Positions 39,301-54,300 of a stretch of 64,000 nt of DNA are shown here, piece by piece; position 1 is the first letter of the stretch, and every line of letters starts with the position of its first letter. Source of the stretch: Enoplolaimus lenunculus (Eukaryota > Nematoda > Enoplea > Enoplida > Thoracostomopsidae); NCBI GenBank assembly GCA_030248215.1, contig JASANG010003959.1, forward strand, positions 62,001 to 126,000. Direction: 5' to 3'. The position numbers and the translations under genes are program-made. Under the pieces are notes generated by a model that ran no database searches, had not been told where the DNA came from, and saw nothing but the letters and a program-made list of their open reading frames with translations.

Positions 39301-42300
39301 TGCCGGCCATAAATTGCCAATTTTGCACCAGGTGAAACGCTTAAGTTAAACTTGACTGCAGAATCGCGTTGAACTGTGAAATGAGTATGTGACAGACCCG
39401 GAACTAAATCTGCAACCATTTCGTCGCCGAGCGGAAATGTTACCGGTAGCGGACGACCTGAAATTTAAAGGCAATTGACTCGATTCTCGCTTAAAATATT
39501 TTTGTATCTTCGGGATATTTGCCAAACTCTAGCGGGGCCCCAGGGCGGCTTGGCCGTGAACGCAAGAACGTTGGTTCAATGGAAAGATTTCAACCTCGCT
39601 TGTAAGTTATATGTAGCCGTTTCATGAATTTTCTGACAACTTTTTGGGCCAACATTGCATGCTGATCTGGCTACAGGCATGTATTCCTGGAATTTAAAGA
39701 AAGCGTTATTGGTTTTCAGAAGCGCTTACATTTAAGCCAAACTGATAAAATAGAAGAAAATAATGGCAACTCAGTTGGTTGAGATTATTAATTTACAGAC
39801 AATTATGCAATTCATAACTTAGATGCCGGGTCGCGCCTTGACTTGCCAAGGCCCCTTCGAAAACGAAATGTCAGTTCAACTAAAACTAAAAATTAGTTCA
39901 TTTTGTAATTTACTGGTTGATGTTGATCTGGTCCGCCAAGGATCCACCATGGTTATTCATTGAAAAAATTTCGCGATAGCAGCGAGCGCAACGGGAGAGG
40001 CGTATATTTTCTACTAAAACTACCGTAAAATTTTAATTTGAAATTGAGAAATTTTTAAAATTGAGTTTGTTTTCCAACGTCGGGCCCCTTTTAGTCTGGC
40101 CCACGTCAAACCAGGGCACTTGGCGGAAATAATCACGGCCTTGGCTAAATCCACTTTGTTTTTGTTGGTTTCTCAGCATTTTGTCTATATTTCAAACAGC
40201 ATCCGTAGAATTTATCTTGGTTTGAACCCAATCACCAACTGGCAATCATAAAATCAAGTGGTCCAATTAAAAATCCGGGCCTAAGATGAGACTAAATTGT
40301 TTATTTTGAACCAAAAGAAAGCGACAAATACCTGAGACAAATATTTTGGAATGTGTTGACGCGTCAATGTATTCATAGCAAACGGGTGAAGTTGGCTTTG
40401 TTAGTAGAACAACTAAAACATATTAACCATAAACACAACAGACACACAATGTTTTTGCTAAAGGGAATCGAAACAACTGCAGGAAAGGAACAAAATGTGA
40501 AAATTAAACGAAAAAAGGGATTCAAAATAACAAAAATCACTCGACGTCGTAAGCTGACAAACTCTAAAGCATTTTAGTATTTTTAAAAAGTTGCTATAAA
40601 CTGTGAAATTTCACAAAACCAATAAGCAACTCCCGAAGCCGTACAGTTGTCAATCTGTCAACGGTGGGAAACAGTCGTTCGTACTGGAATCGAAATTTCG
40701 AAATATTTTCAGTAATCAAAAACTAAATTCAAAGTTCAAATCGGTTGATTCTCAAAAATAAATTCATTTGAAACAAAAAAGTTACGGATACCATTTTAGC
40801 GTCCATTGATCGACCTGTGTTGTGGCCCAAAAACGATATTTTAGCTTTAAAATCTGTCAGGTTTTGCTGTAGAAGCTTTTCATTGGAGACTTGTCAACCC
40901 AGAGATGTTTTGTAAACTTACCGACTAAATACGATATCACAACGAGACACGCAACGACTACTGCAGCCAAAGCGGTTGCCAGGCATTTTCGCGACAGCAC
41001 TCGATCGCATACGCTGAACAACGGCTTACAAACATGACCTCTGTGTTGATGAAGCGGGTTTGACCCTGGAAATTGAGTCCCATTTGGGCCACAGTTGGAC
41101 GATTTTGAAAAATGATGCTGATACGTGCGAACTTCCGGTCGTCCCATACCGGATGTTGAAAGGACCGCAGAATTACGGGCAATCGGAACCGGAAGTGGTA
41201 TTGAGTTTGATCCGTGAGGGATACAGGATGTGGTGCCGTTTGACGGAGGAGGTAAAGCGCTTGATGCACTGCATGGCGACAACAGTGACAAAGTCCCTGA
41301 CTGTTGCAAGTGACTGTGTTGTTGTTGTTGTTGTTGTTGTGAATTCGGCAGTAATGTGTAGTGACTAAAAATACAAAAAGGATTCAATTCAAAACATTTG
41401 AAATGACTGCAACAATTAATATCTGAGCCAGTCAAGTATTGACAAGCAAGCGGTAGCCAACGGGCAGACCGACAACTGGGCCACACTACACATAAACATA
41501 TTTCCACCTGTCCGCTTTTCAAAATATGTGTAATTTTAGAGTTTGTAGCGGATAATAAATGCTATTCGCTGTTGCGAATTTTGTCAAAAAAGTTTACTTC
41601 GTCAGCTTATTTACAACTTTAAAGTATCAATGAATAACAACTTCATCAACTGAAACGTGAATGACAATTAATTACAACTAAAATTATTTAGAAACTTGAA
41701 ATCATTTGTATAAACTGTATTCAAACCGATTTTCAATCAACTTTAACATCAGACTTTAACTATGATATCTCTAACGGTTTAGATTAACATAATATTTGAG
41801 GGTGGAAGTAGAACGTGGGACTCTATGGGGCGGAGCCTATTTGGCCGTTCCATATTTGTCGAAAATAAAACCCTATTCACACGTGCAAGTTTTTGCTGCG
41901 AAAACTTGCAGCTACAAATTGCGCGCAGAACTTGCATTTTTTCATTAGCCAATGAGAATGCGGCTGCAATAAATTCAGTGAACTTGCATGGTTAATCACA
42001 CGTGTGAACTAAATTCCTAGCTATGATTTTTAATGAATTATTTGCAGCTGCAAATTTTTCGAACGGGATTTGTGACAAAACTTTCAAGTGAAAATTGCAG
42101 CTGCAAGTTCTCGCAGCAACACCTTGCACGTGTGAATAGGGCTTAAGGCATATAATTGGAAGTTTCTTACTTAAACAGAGCTAACACGGATTTACGAGAT
42201 TATCAATAGACGGTATTTTGAAATCACCTTCGATCCATTCGATGTTTTAATTCACAAAAGCAATAAAAAGGCAACTTCACCTCGCATCAAAAATATCACA

Positions 42301-45300
42301 GAATTCTGTCTCCCGGAACCGCATCGGCCACGGCATTTCACTGACATTTATCAATCAACTAAAGTCATTTCAGTTTGTTAATTTCAATTGTCAATATTTT
42401 CTAATTGGATAATTGAAACTTAAATTTTGTAATTATTTCTAGATTTAACTGCTCATAAGCTTGGGGTTATACTTGTCGTGCGGTGCCGCCCGTCACCCGT
42501 ACGGCGCTGTCAGTTACCATACGGTATGGTACTTGAGTTATTTGCATACGATACCGCACCCTGACGGACAGTGACGGACGGCGCCGGACGTCATCAAAAG
42601 TATAGCGTTTTCCTTAAGCTTACGTATACAGGCATTCGTGTTTATGTATATAAAAATAGATATCTGGCATATTTTAATATAATTCAAGTTGACGAAAATT
42701 GAAATTTCACTAGAAACAAACAAACAAACAATGTTTTGTTTGACCGACGAAAACTAATTAGAGCCACGGCGACTTCGTTCATATATAAGAACTACGCGTT
42801 ATTATCTCCAACCGCTGTTTTCCTTTATAGTTGGCATTCGATAATCATGTTTATACTTGGGGGACGGACGCAAAAGTCAGCTTTAACTTTAATTTTTGAT
42901 TTCCCGAAGAGTGAGAACTATAGTTTCATTTTTTAAAATATTTTCAGAAATAAATGTATAAATCAGGCGCAAATCCCGCAGTGATGAAAAGATTTCGCAA
43001 AATGTTTCTGTCAGGCAATTTTGTTTATTTGGCAGGCGTTGCATTTTTAGCCAACCGCCGTTACTTGTGGGGTCGAAATTATTCGCAAACAATACAGAAT
43101 CTGCTAACATTAAATATATTCCGTTCATATTTTTATAACAACGAGCAGTTTAGTGCGCATTAAAACTAAAATTGACTCCCTACCTTGAATATCCGGATAT
43201 CCGAAATTAAGTTTTTTTTGGATATCCGAAACTCGATTTTGCGTTTTTTTGAGTTTCCAAATGGGGGCTGAAGTACGGCAAAAACACGAGTGCGCAAACT
43301 AACAACTTGCACACTCTTGTGACCATCGTCTGTTGTTCAAAGTAATTGAACGTTTTTGAAAAATTTGCATCAAATTACAACAAATTTTGGAAAATATTTT
43401 AAAAGAAAAAGTTTCAAATATTTGGCATACGAAACAATAAAAATAAAGTTTAATTTTGCCTAAAATAAAATAAAAAAAGAATTCATATCATAATTCTCTA
43501 AGCAACGATCAACACATCGAATTTGAATGACAGTTTACAAGTTTTAAAACTGTGATGTTGTACAAATTGTAAGAGCTTAAAAGTTGACATTTGACATTTT
43601 GTTAACTTTGTCAGAGCCCAAAAGATGCTTTTCAGGTTTACTCGTTTTCCCGGACTTAACCAGGAAGCATAACATATTTTACTATAAGTTGGTATGATCA
43701 GTAAACCAAACAAAAACGATATGGTTGATTAATTTTAAAACAGAAAACAGAATCGGAGCCAGGAATTTGTTTCGAGTTGAGCATAAAACTGGTCTAAAAT
43801 TTTTTTTGCGAACGAATGAAGCGAGCGACAACATTGCAGAATCAGGCCCTTAGCTAGCTCACCTTGCCAGGGGGGGCTAAAAATTTTTCAGAAGAGGCAT
43901 TCAAAGAGTGACAAGCAAGATTGAAAACTTTCTAGAGGGAGCAAAAATTTTCCAGGGGGTTGAGCCCCCGTTGCCACCCCCTTGGTGGCTACGGGCCCGT
44001 GTAGAACTTAGCAGGTATTGTTAACATCTGTAATTGTGTTCTTTGGCTCTCCAAAAAAATTCAGGGACTGAGATAACCGTCAAAACTGCCGTTGAATGAA
44101 CCCCCGGCAAAAACACAAAAACCGAATAAACGATAGGCCTGATGACACTTTCCAATAAGAGCTCAAGCGGAAAAATTGTTCGACAAATTCAACGGAAATA
44201 CGTGTAAGGTTTCTTAGACGCTGCAAAAACAACGAAATATTACAGATAATTTCAAGGCTTTGACGAAAATATTTTAATTTTTAGTGTCTGAGATGAAGGA
44301 CGAATACAGAATATCACACTTTTCCGTCTTTAGCAAATAAAACAAAAATAAACAGATGATAAAGTTGTTGAGTTAATTCTCTAATCTGTAGAGTTTTTCA
44401 CAAAAAATGTGCTTGGTGTTGTTGGAACCATGATATATGACGAAAAAACGTTTATTGTACACTAAACTTGATCCCTGCTCGACGTAAATTATCAATCAAA
44501 ATAGCAAATTTCAAGCCATTCAACTGCTACTTTACATTCCAATGTACAGTTCAATTCATTCATAAAACCCACAAACTGCGATTCATAATTTTCAAATTAC
44601 GAAAACACAACAAATCCCAAACAAAAATGAACCCTGGAGTGTCTTAACATTTTGATTCTTTGAAATTTCCGACAATAAATAAGTTTGATCAATAGTTTAA
44701 TAACCAAGACGTGGGCCAAATAAGTTACCCCGAGGTCGTTCAAGGCTCGCTTTATATCAGACCAAAAAAGCTTAGCGATTAACGGTAGTTTTGTGCATTC
44801 TGTACCAGAACCTTCAACCTCCAATGTACCACAAAGCGACCTTTTTCAAATAAGGCAATGCGCATTATTCACTGCAATTCATGCTATTGAATTAATTTGA
44901 ATGCAGTTGCAAGTCGCTTGAATTCCCTGCACTTGCAGTTTGATTGGTCAATCGGAATTTTCGTTTGAAAATAATTACTAACCCTGGCCCGTATTCTGGA
45001 GTGGTGTGTAACACCAGTTGGTGATAGGTCTTTTAACTTTCGAACCAGTGAACGCTGAGGGCTTAAAATTCAGCAAATATTTCGCCTATGATTTGCTCTA
45101 CTCCTGTACCAATTTTGAGTTAAAAACTGCAATCGTTAGTGAGTTTGAAAACCTATTACTAACTGATGATAGTTGCTATAAACACTTGAGAATATGGGCC
45201 TTTGGCATTAGCTCAAAATGTGGAATTTAAGCAACTAAAATTTCGTTTCTGGTCATTTTAGTATAACGGTTCAGGTGGTTCAGTTTTGCGAACATTCCAC

Positions 45301-48300
45301 AGACTTCTGGATTAAGGTTTGGCCTAAAATTAGCATTTCGCATTTAAACAGTTTTCCTATATATACGAAGGTTTAGGCTCAGGCTTAGGTAACATCACAA
45401 AATAGTTGAAAATGGTGGCGTTTAGAAACATGCCAAACACAAACTGAATTAACAAATCAAAATTTGGCGTTGTTTTGCCGTTGCCTCAGTTATGCGTACC
45501 TGGTACGATAAAACAACGACAGTTCCAATAACCAGAAAAACCAAAAAATATATTAACGAACTGCCATTGTTTTGAACCACAACCGTCAAATATTATTAAG
45601 CTGACCCCATATGAAGGGGTGTTTAGGATTACATTTTTCAAAAAACAACTTAATTAAGTAGGCTAAAACCTATGCTTACAGTCTAAATTAATTTAGAAAA
45701 TTGGTTAAAATGTTCCAAAAAGAGTAGAAACGCTACATCAACAAACTCCAGGAGCAACAAAATACAACTGTAAAGTAAAACAGATTTGTATGAAATCAAG
45801 GGTTCATCCCCACGTCACAGCAGCTGGAGTGAAAGCAAAACAAGTCGTCCGTTCCTATTTTTAAAGTCAGAATATTTAGCATAACGTAGAATGAAACATT
45901 TTGTGATAAAATAATAAAGTCCCAAACTTACAAATAATTAATATCACATTTGGCTTCTCGTTCGCGAGGTTTGTGAGCGTTTTCGAATGATCTGCATGGC
46001 GGCTTAGACGGATTGAAAGGGGATTAGGACCCGAACCCCTTTGTAAATTTATGTTCAATGAATCTTAGGAACTTGTCCCAGAAGATTTTATAGAATCTTT
46101 TTCAGTCCCTGACACAAGAAATCCCCTGTAGGAACATACTCGGCATGTCGAAAATCCTGGCTGCGTCCATTATATAAAATAAATGATTTGAGCAGCTTCT
46201 GTTGGCCAATCAGGAACACTCAGCCGAGGCCCGAAGCCACCTCACCTTCGCTACGGGCCCAACCCAGCCTTACATGGGTCTCCATCTAAACGTTCGCGAG
46301 TATTAATAGCAAATCATGGTTAGGAAACATACACCAGCTATTTTGATCTCTGACACAAGTATATGGTCAAGTTTAGACTAAATTTTACCAACAAATTCTA
46401 TTCTCTATGCATTCAACTCACTATCGCCAGTTAGTAATTCGCTATCAAACAAAGGACCTGCAGCAGCTGTGGATCTACAAGTGGTCCCAAAATTTATGGA
46501 AGTCAAACGCAAACGTTGTGCTAAGTTTGGTAGCCTTTTTTAAACCATTTAATGCTACACACTTTTGAAAATATCGGCAAAGATAAAAACTTGGAAAATC
46601 TACAACTGGTGTCTAATGCAACAGATTCTGTGATCATTCGCTATGTGAAACGCTAAACGCACAGGTTACAGTTGATACCGCTGTTTAAGGCAACATTAAG
46701 GTTTAAACACAAACATAGCTCAGGCTGATCCAGGCGGAAGGCGGAAGGGGTATCATTGGATGCCCATAAACCCCCTTTGCGTAAAACAAAAAATAAATTC
46801 AAAACTGTCAATTTCTTACGTTCCCATATCGAATATTTGTTCCGATTTTAATCAGTTTGTGTGGTTATTGAACCACAATCTCTGACCCCTCTGCCTGATT
46901 TTTACGCTAACCGAAACTGCATAGAATAAAGCTTTAGCGATTGCCTGGACTGAAAGTGAAAGGTAATAATTAGCCAAATGCACAGGGCGACCACATGGTA
47001 TGAACAGCCGACACTCGGACAACGCCAACATTTCCGTTGAGACTTGAAAATCAATTAAAATGGTCCAAAACATGTGAGAAAGCGGTTTCGAGTAAAATTC
47101 CCAATACCGGTTTGCATTATAAGTAGCAATTTGAGCTAAAAACTGCTTAGAAAACACAACGGATCTTTTCAATGCCATGAATATTAATGCATTTTGTTGA
47201 TTGGATATCAGAGGTCAGATGGCGTTTGGTGCTCGCTAAAAAATTTCCTACCTGGCTTATAAATCAACGAAAACCCTAGTATGCTCACTTGAATAATTAT
47301 TACCCTCCCCAGTAAGGTGAATTGGCTACGGGCCTTATACTGTTTCATGTTGCTGTTTTCTAATTTCCAAATCAATATCCAATTTCTTTATTTTCGCAAA
47401 CAAATTGACGTTTATCACACAGGGGTGAACCCATAAACGTATTTGGATAAATGCAATCCCGAAATTGAGAAAAATACGAACTTCACAAGTTATGCTTATA
47501 ATAGGTGAGATTGTAGAAGTCAAGCAAACTTTGTTCTCGCTCCGCTCGTCGCAAAAACTTTCCGCTCTCCTGAAATCAGCGGCGGATCCTGAAATTTGTG
47601 ACGATGAGGCGGATTACCATTTTATCACAAAAAAATTCTATCGGGACAGGACATATGCTTCCTCTGGATCCGCTGGTGCCTGAAATATAATTCTCGCATT
47701 GCGAACCGTTTCAAAACCTACCAAAGTATGACATTTCAACTGCGTTGCCAAGCATGGCTTTTAGCGAGGTTTTTCGTATTGTGATTGATGGCTAAACGGA
47801 ATGCAACATTTACTAATGCAGACTACGGATGGATAACCACAACAATAGAACGAATGTTATTCTATTGGCATTCAGATTACACACTGGTTGATGGGGTTCT
47901 GTGTACCAGTTAACAACAAAATGATAAGTTCCCTTTGTACCAAGGTGGAATCGGCGGTGAAAACTACCAGAGTTGGAGCCGTTGCAACATTTATATACCC
48001 GGAGCAGAACCCATATTTTTCTGGAAGAAAACCCCGGATCGGGTATTGTGTCCGGGTATTTTTGTTATACCCTAACCCGGAACCGGAATGTTTTGTTGGG
48101 AAAACAACGATCCGGGTTGGATTAACCGGACCCGGATTCAACTGTACCGGAATCAGGCATGAGGTTGTTCTCTGTCTCCCAGTTGTGGAGAAATAAACTA
48201 TTAAAGAGGATTTGAAACAAAACATTGCCGTTTATAAAACGAACAAGAGACTTTGTGAAAATTATGTAACAAATGTTACAGAACCAGCAACGCATACGTA

Positions 48301-51300
48301 ACATCCGTTACAACTCCTCACTGGAAAAATGATCAATTCGCAACTAAAGAGTGAAGGCCGTTCAAGCGATGGCTGAATATGAAACTTACCCCCTTGAACC
48401 ATTCCACCCCCGCAGAAATAATTCCTAACTCAGGGAGGCGATAGACCTATTTTGTCCAGGGGGTCGTTATGATGAATGTGATTATTTATACTTTTCTTAT
48501 TTCTAGTATTTTCTATTGTTTTAAATATATTTCTCACTTTGTTACCAAAAGAGGTAACATCCCCTGCAACTCTGATTCCCCCTCCCCTGCCTTCACCCTT
48601 AAGTCGCTACTAATGCTTGAACCAGGTGAAAAATGTAACCAGAATGGTTTCGAAATTGAATGTTAGTACAAGGCAGCACCAAACGATTTAAAACCATTTT
48701 CAGGTTCTGTTGAAATGTGCATCCGTTACTGCATATTATTTGACATCAGACATTAAACACCGGATAATTAGTAGAATATCTGTTGCGTGCGATTTTCGTG
48801 TCAGTTAACTTCAATGGCACAAATGATATTTTGGCTGTTATTTTCAAGTGGCAAGCATCACCAGTTATGCAAATTTAGAAATCACTAATTCTGAAGGTGA
48901 TTGGTCTTGTAACTTTCGAACCAGTGAATGCTGAAGGCTCAAAGTTCAACACATTTTTCGCATATGATTTGCTTGACGTCTGTACCAAATTTGAGTTCAA
49001 CAACAGCAATAGTTAATGAGTTTGAAAATCTATTACTAACTGATGATAGTTGCTATACACTTTTGAGAATATGAGTCCTAGAATCCAGCAAGTTGTTCAT
49101 TTTTTATAAAAGTGATGTTTTTTGCGTCTGTCGAAACAGATTCAGAGAGAATATGTCTCTATCGCCTGCCTTGTATACGCCCGAGTACAATCAACTGAAA
49201 CTTAAGTTCAAAAACAAAATTCGAGTCAAAACCAAATCTTGAGGAAGCTGACCCTGGACTGCGCTATTCGTGTCAAATCTCAATCGTACAACAGGTAAAA
49301 CAATTTGATAATTAAACTTACAATAACAGCTGAAGTCACTTTGGAAATCTCTTTCAGTTAAGAGAAAAGCTCAAATAAATCAGTTCAAATATTTATTTTT
49401 TCTTCCGTTCAATTGAATCTGTTTTCAATTTTTCAATTCCACCGTAATTTAGACTTAAATTTTACCTTCCAAAATATCCCCAACACTGACCGCTATTCAC
49501 AAAATTCCATTGCCGATGCGGACACTAAAGCATAATTTAACGAAAGCAATTAAGCTTAGCGTAAAATCATTGAAATCGTTAATCCAACAGCGGTTGTGTT
49601 CCTTTAAAGTTTCTCTCACACCAAACAGACATCGCATATCCCTGATATTTTGACGTCAAGTGGAAAGTTGGCCACAAATTCCGCTCTGTATTGCGTAAAA
49701 CGTTTTGGTATAATTGTAAGCCTAAATTGGCTCGTTTTGATGAATTATGACAGTTTGTGTTTGCATAAATGTTTTTATTCTAAAACCGATACATTTACCA
49801 GATTTAAATTAGTTTAATGTTTTGACCAAATATTGAAAGTTCGCCTAAACGGCTGATGTATCATCCGCTGCTCAATGAATACTAAAGACGGCCGTCTGCT
49901 TTTGTGTTAAGAGCAGAGATGCACGCTGCCCGCGGGTAAACACGGGAAGAGTAAGAAAATTTTGACAAAGGCATACCCGCGAGTAGAGAACTTCAAAGTG
50001 TGGGCAAAAATTTGTTTATCTTTACCCACCTACAATTTTCATAAGAAACTTGAAACCAGATAACGTTAAAAAAGTTTAATTTTTAAACAGTGTTTACCGT
50101 TTGAGTGAAAAATAAGTATCGAGTAACATCAATGCACATTAGTATTATACAATTGTATTGAACGCGGAAGAAAAAATAAGAGCGGCTAAGGACGGGTAAC
50201 GGTAAATGAATTTTGCACAGGTAAATGAGGGTAACGGGTAAAGAGATTTTACGCGGGAATACCCGCGGGTAAAAATCAAATTTCCGCTGTTAAAGCGCAG
50301 AAAAAATCTTTACCCACCTACACCGCTGTTAATAGAGCGATCAGCTACTCTTCGAACGACACAGAACGTAAAAGAAGTGAAAAACACCGAAGCCGGAGGT
50401 CAGCAAATTTCGCTAAAACTAAATGAAAATTAGGCGTATGAAAATTATGTGGAATTTGTTAATTTTAGAAACAATTTACAAATTATTGTCAAAAAGTGTA
50501 TTAAAACTTTCAAAAGTTGTCCCAAAATTACAAACAAACAGAATAGAAAAAATGCAGCTGTACTTGACTATGACATTGTTGCCGACCAACGACTCGTACC
50601 ACAAAATTACAATGAAGCATCCAAACATTGAACAGAAAAAACGCTCTGCCTAACGCCGTATTCAATTGTTGATTAGCCAAAGTTTCCATTCCCAACACAA
50701 ATAAATCTATTTTCAGTTCCCACGCTCTTTCTCTTATCATACATCGCGCTTTTCGGCCAGTGGTCAGAAAATATATCCCAGGCAAACTCAGCTCTAATGA
50801 GATTACCGTACGGAGCCAAACACGCAAACTAAACCAAAACTCTAATGCAGTAATGCCTTGGTGAGATTCATGAGCCGACACACAACTGGGGGGGTCACAT
50901 GAATTAAAGGTTTCTCCAAAATTCCTGCATATTTCAAGCTGAATTGTCATAAATTCTCTGATCTTTTTGGGTGAAACAACTGTCACGTCCGCTATTCTCG
51001 TTTGTAAAATTCTTTTTCATGTTACACCCTTCGGAAACGAATTTCCGAGGCCGTGCGCTGTGTAGATTGTAGCACCCAGTTGACCATCCTTGGGTTAAGC
51101 GTGGGGCGATGGTGACCCAGAAATTATGGGAACAAAAATGGATTTAGTGATTTGCCGCAGGGTAAAATATACGAATGACTTATGATAGTGAATTTGTAAA
51201 CTTTGGCATTATGATTTCTAAAGTAAAGGAATTATGGCTGTTTTAGATTTCGTGTGGTTTACAGAAAGTTGTACAAACGATAGGGTCCGTATTCTAAAAT

Positions 51301-54300
51301 GTGTTTAGCACCTATCACCAGTTAGTGATATTTTTTCAAACAAGCAAATTGAATCAGGTAAACGTCAAACTCGACTCCCAAGTATGAGCAATCAATTGCA
51401 AATAAGATACTCAAGTTTTTGATTGGCTGCTTCGAAATTAATAAAACTTACACAACCAATCATCACCAACTGGAAAATGGTTCGTCTTGCGTTTAAGAAT
51501 ACGGACACAGGATACAAATAATGACGAAAAAACTCTGGCGGCAGTAAAACTGCAACGAATCTCATATCTTGAATCCGGGTTCTGGTTTATGAACCGGTAA
51601 TAAGAACAACCCAAAGCCACAGCTTTCATAGAATTAAAATAGACGTCCATTAATTTGTTAGGTTTAAATCTAAGAAGCCATCAAAAATCCAGTGGTAAAA
51701 GATGGTCAACTTTAAGGCCAATATTATTTTTCGAGAAGAAATATCAGCCAACGACTAACATTAAGCCTAAATATTATGTTGAAACGTAAGCCCAGTCTCT
51801 TAAATTAGATATACCTGTATATAAATATATCAGTTCGGCTAAACTACACATTGCTTGAAACAACAACGTAATGGTCATTCTAAGATAATATTGTACCATA
51901 CAGAAATTTCTTGAAAGTTTCGAGGCGGATGCGGTCTGGGGATCGAACCTGCGACGTACCGGATTCCCGGTTCGCTTGTGTAACCACTGAGCTACAAAAC
52001 AAACAATGGAATTCTACTCGAAATAATAACAATTTTAACGTTGAGTTTAATTCAACTGGAAACAGACTATAAAACGTACAATGAATGAGTGAGCAACTGC
52101 TTTATGTGCAGCCTTAAAATGCAGTCAATTCAAATTTCAATCTGTTTCTAAATCGGATTTGCCATATTGAGTAGAATCGTTGAGATTGGAATTATAAGAG
52201 AACTCGGAGTAATAGGAAGACGGCCAAACAACATACATTTGTTGAGCTTTTGTGTTTTGTCTTATGATGCCAAATGTCCTTCATTTTGGGTTATACATTG
52301 TTGAAGGGGTCATCCACGTTGCATACAACTGATGCTGTCTTGATTGCTTCAATTGCGAATTAAACTTGTGTTTAAATTGAGAAAAATATTAACATTTGTA
52401 CATCCAGTAAACGCCGAATTTATAAAAACTTTATCCGTTGCATATAACAGTCGAATTTTGTCTGTTGACCCGATATGAAGAGCCCGAATTTTAAAGTTGA
52501 TGTCGAATCAATACAGAACCGACTGTTATCCGTCTGCCCCGCTTATAATGTGAATCCCGCATTAAGTTGTTCATGATTTTCTACACTCAAAAGCAGAATA
52601 CTGGCTTTTAATGTCATGAAACATTTTGTTATAAATTTTAAAACTTAATTTTTAAATTCATATATAAACACAACTCTGCTAAAAGGTTTGTTGGACGATA
52701 AACAACCAACTCAAAAAGCTCGCTGATATTCCGTATTGATTTCAATTCAAAAATTAAACTTCAAAATCAACATTTCAGCGCAAACAAATCAGTTCAACTC
52801 GTAATTACAGTTTTAAACATTTTAACTTTTTTCTAACATCAACCTGTTCATCATCGTAAGCTTCGCTCGAATCCAATTAAAAATAACCACATAAATTAAT
52901 GTTAACCCCGCTTCCCAGACACACTTCCACTCCACCTGCATTGTTCATCACAATAAGACAACGTATCTGACCCACCTGAGCCTTGCAATTATTACACCGC
53001 TTCATACAGAAAACAATGCAAACTGGAAGTGCATTTGCAAACAGCAACACATTGCAAAGCAATCATGCATAAATGTTAAAATTCGCCTGAGTTACGGATT
53101 TGATATTTTAAGACGCATCCGTAGACAAAATGACACTCACTTTTGCAGTTGACGAGTATAAAATTCGTTAAATTAATTGCTGTTCATGATTACTGCCTGC
53201 CTTCCATTGTGAGTAAATTTGACCCTGGAGAGAGTATCTGGTACAGACAATAATCAAAACACAACACACAACAGTGGCAATAGGCCCCTCCGAAATGTGA
53301 GGTTGTCGTTTTACCTGGGATTGTGATTAAATAACAACTAATCTTTGGACAAATTACACAAAATACAGTTGAATTATACTTTTGTAGCATATTTTTATTG
53401 ATCAATCTGACACAGCTGGTTTTGAGTTGAAATATTTATTCAAAATAAGACAAATTTCAAAGATAACTAAGAAATCAAAAATTCCACATTTTCTAAATAC
53501 GGACGCTTATTCAGATTAAAAATGTCAAAGCCGGAAACAAAGTAATATTTGGGGGGCACAATGGTACCTAAAATGATCGAAAGCTAAAGAATGTTATTGT
53601 GCCAAAATCAGATTGTTTTGCGCAAAAAATGTGACAAACAACTGGCTCCAGTAAATGAAGTATTTATTTAAACTCTACAGTAATGCGAAAGCTTTTTTCG
53701 CTATTCATCGCCAAATGAAATCATTTATGTCATTCACTGACTGATTAACTTCCTCACTAAATCCGGTATTTCTTTTGCGGTAATTCGTTCTTCTAATTCA
53801 ATATCCGTTTCGGTGTCGGTTATTTTTGCTATCCATTTACACACAGGTTACGATATTTTTACCGATATTAGTGTATATTATGGATTTTGCTGTTAGTCCA
53901 AAGTGTACAAATTTAATAGCGGGCTGTGGTGTATTGGTGGAAAATGTGATCTACAGTTTGGTATGGTGAGCTCTAGACAATATTGGGGCGCTGTGCCCCC
54001 CAAACAGAACATTCTAGGGGCAAGTGTACCCTCTGCACCCTCCCCCCACTACCGGCGCCTATGATATGATGGACTTTTTATGGGGGAATAAACCATTGAT
54101 GCCCATTGCTTAATATCGAACAGTCGGCGTTGGGTTTCTTCCGAAACAAACTTCAACCCAGCAGTCAACTTGAATACTTGGTTGAACTGACTACTTAATA
54201 TCAATAAACGCTTTTATTGAAAACAATAAACCAAACCAATTAAACTGAATGGAAAAAATGCCAAAATAAACGAATTGAAAAAGCCAACAAAATACTGCAT

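Noticed and set aside
50528..50986. 152-codon minus-strand frame
   Set aside because: No ATG start or domain; it overlaps a dispersed repeat and lies in a teneurin intron.
51924..52000. Real tRNA gene on the minus strand
   Set aside because: A and B boxes are good, but the anticodon loop and acceptor stem do not form a proper tRNA.
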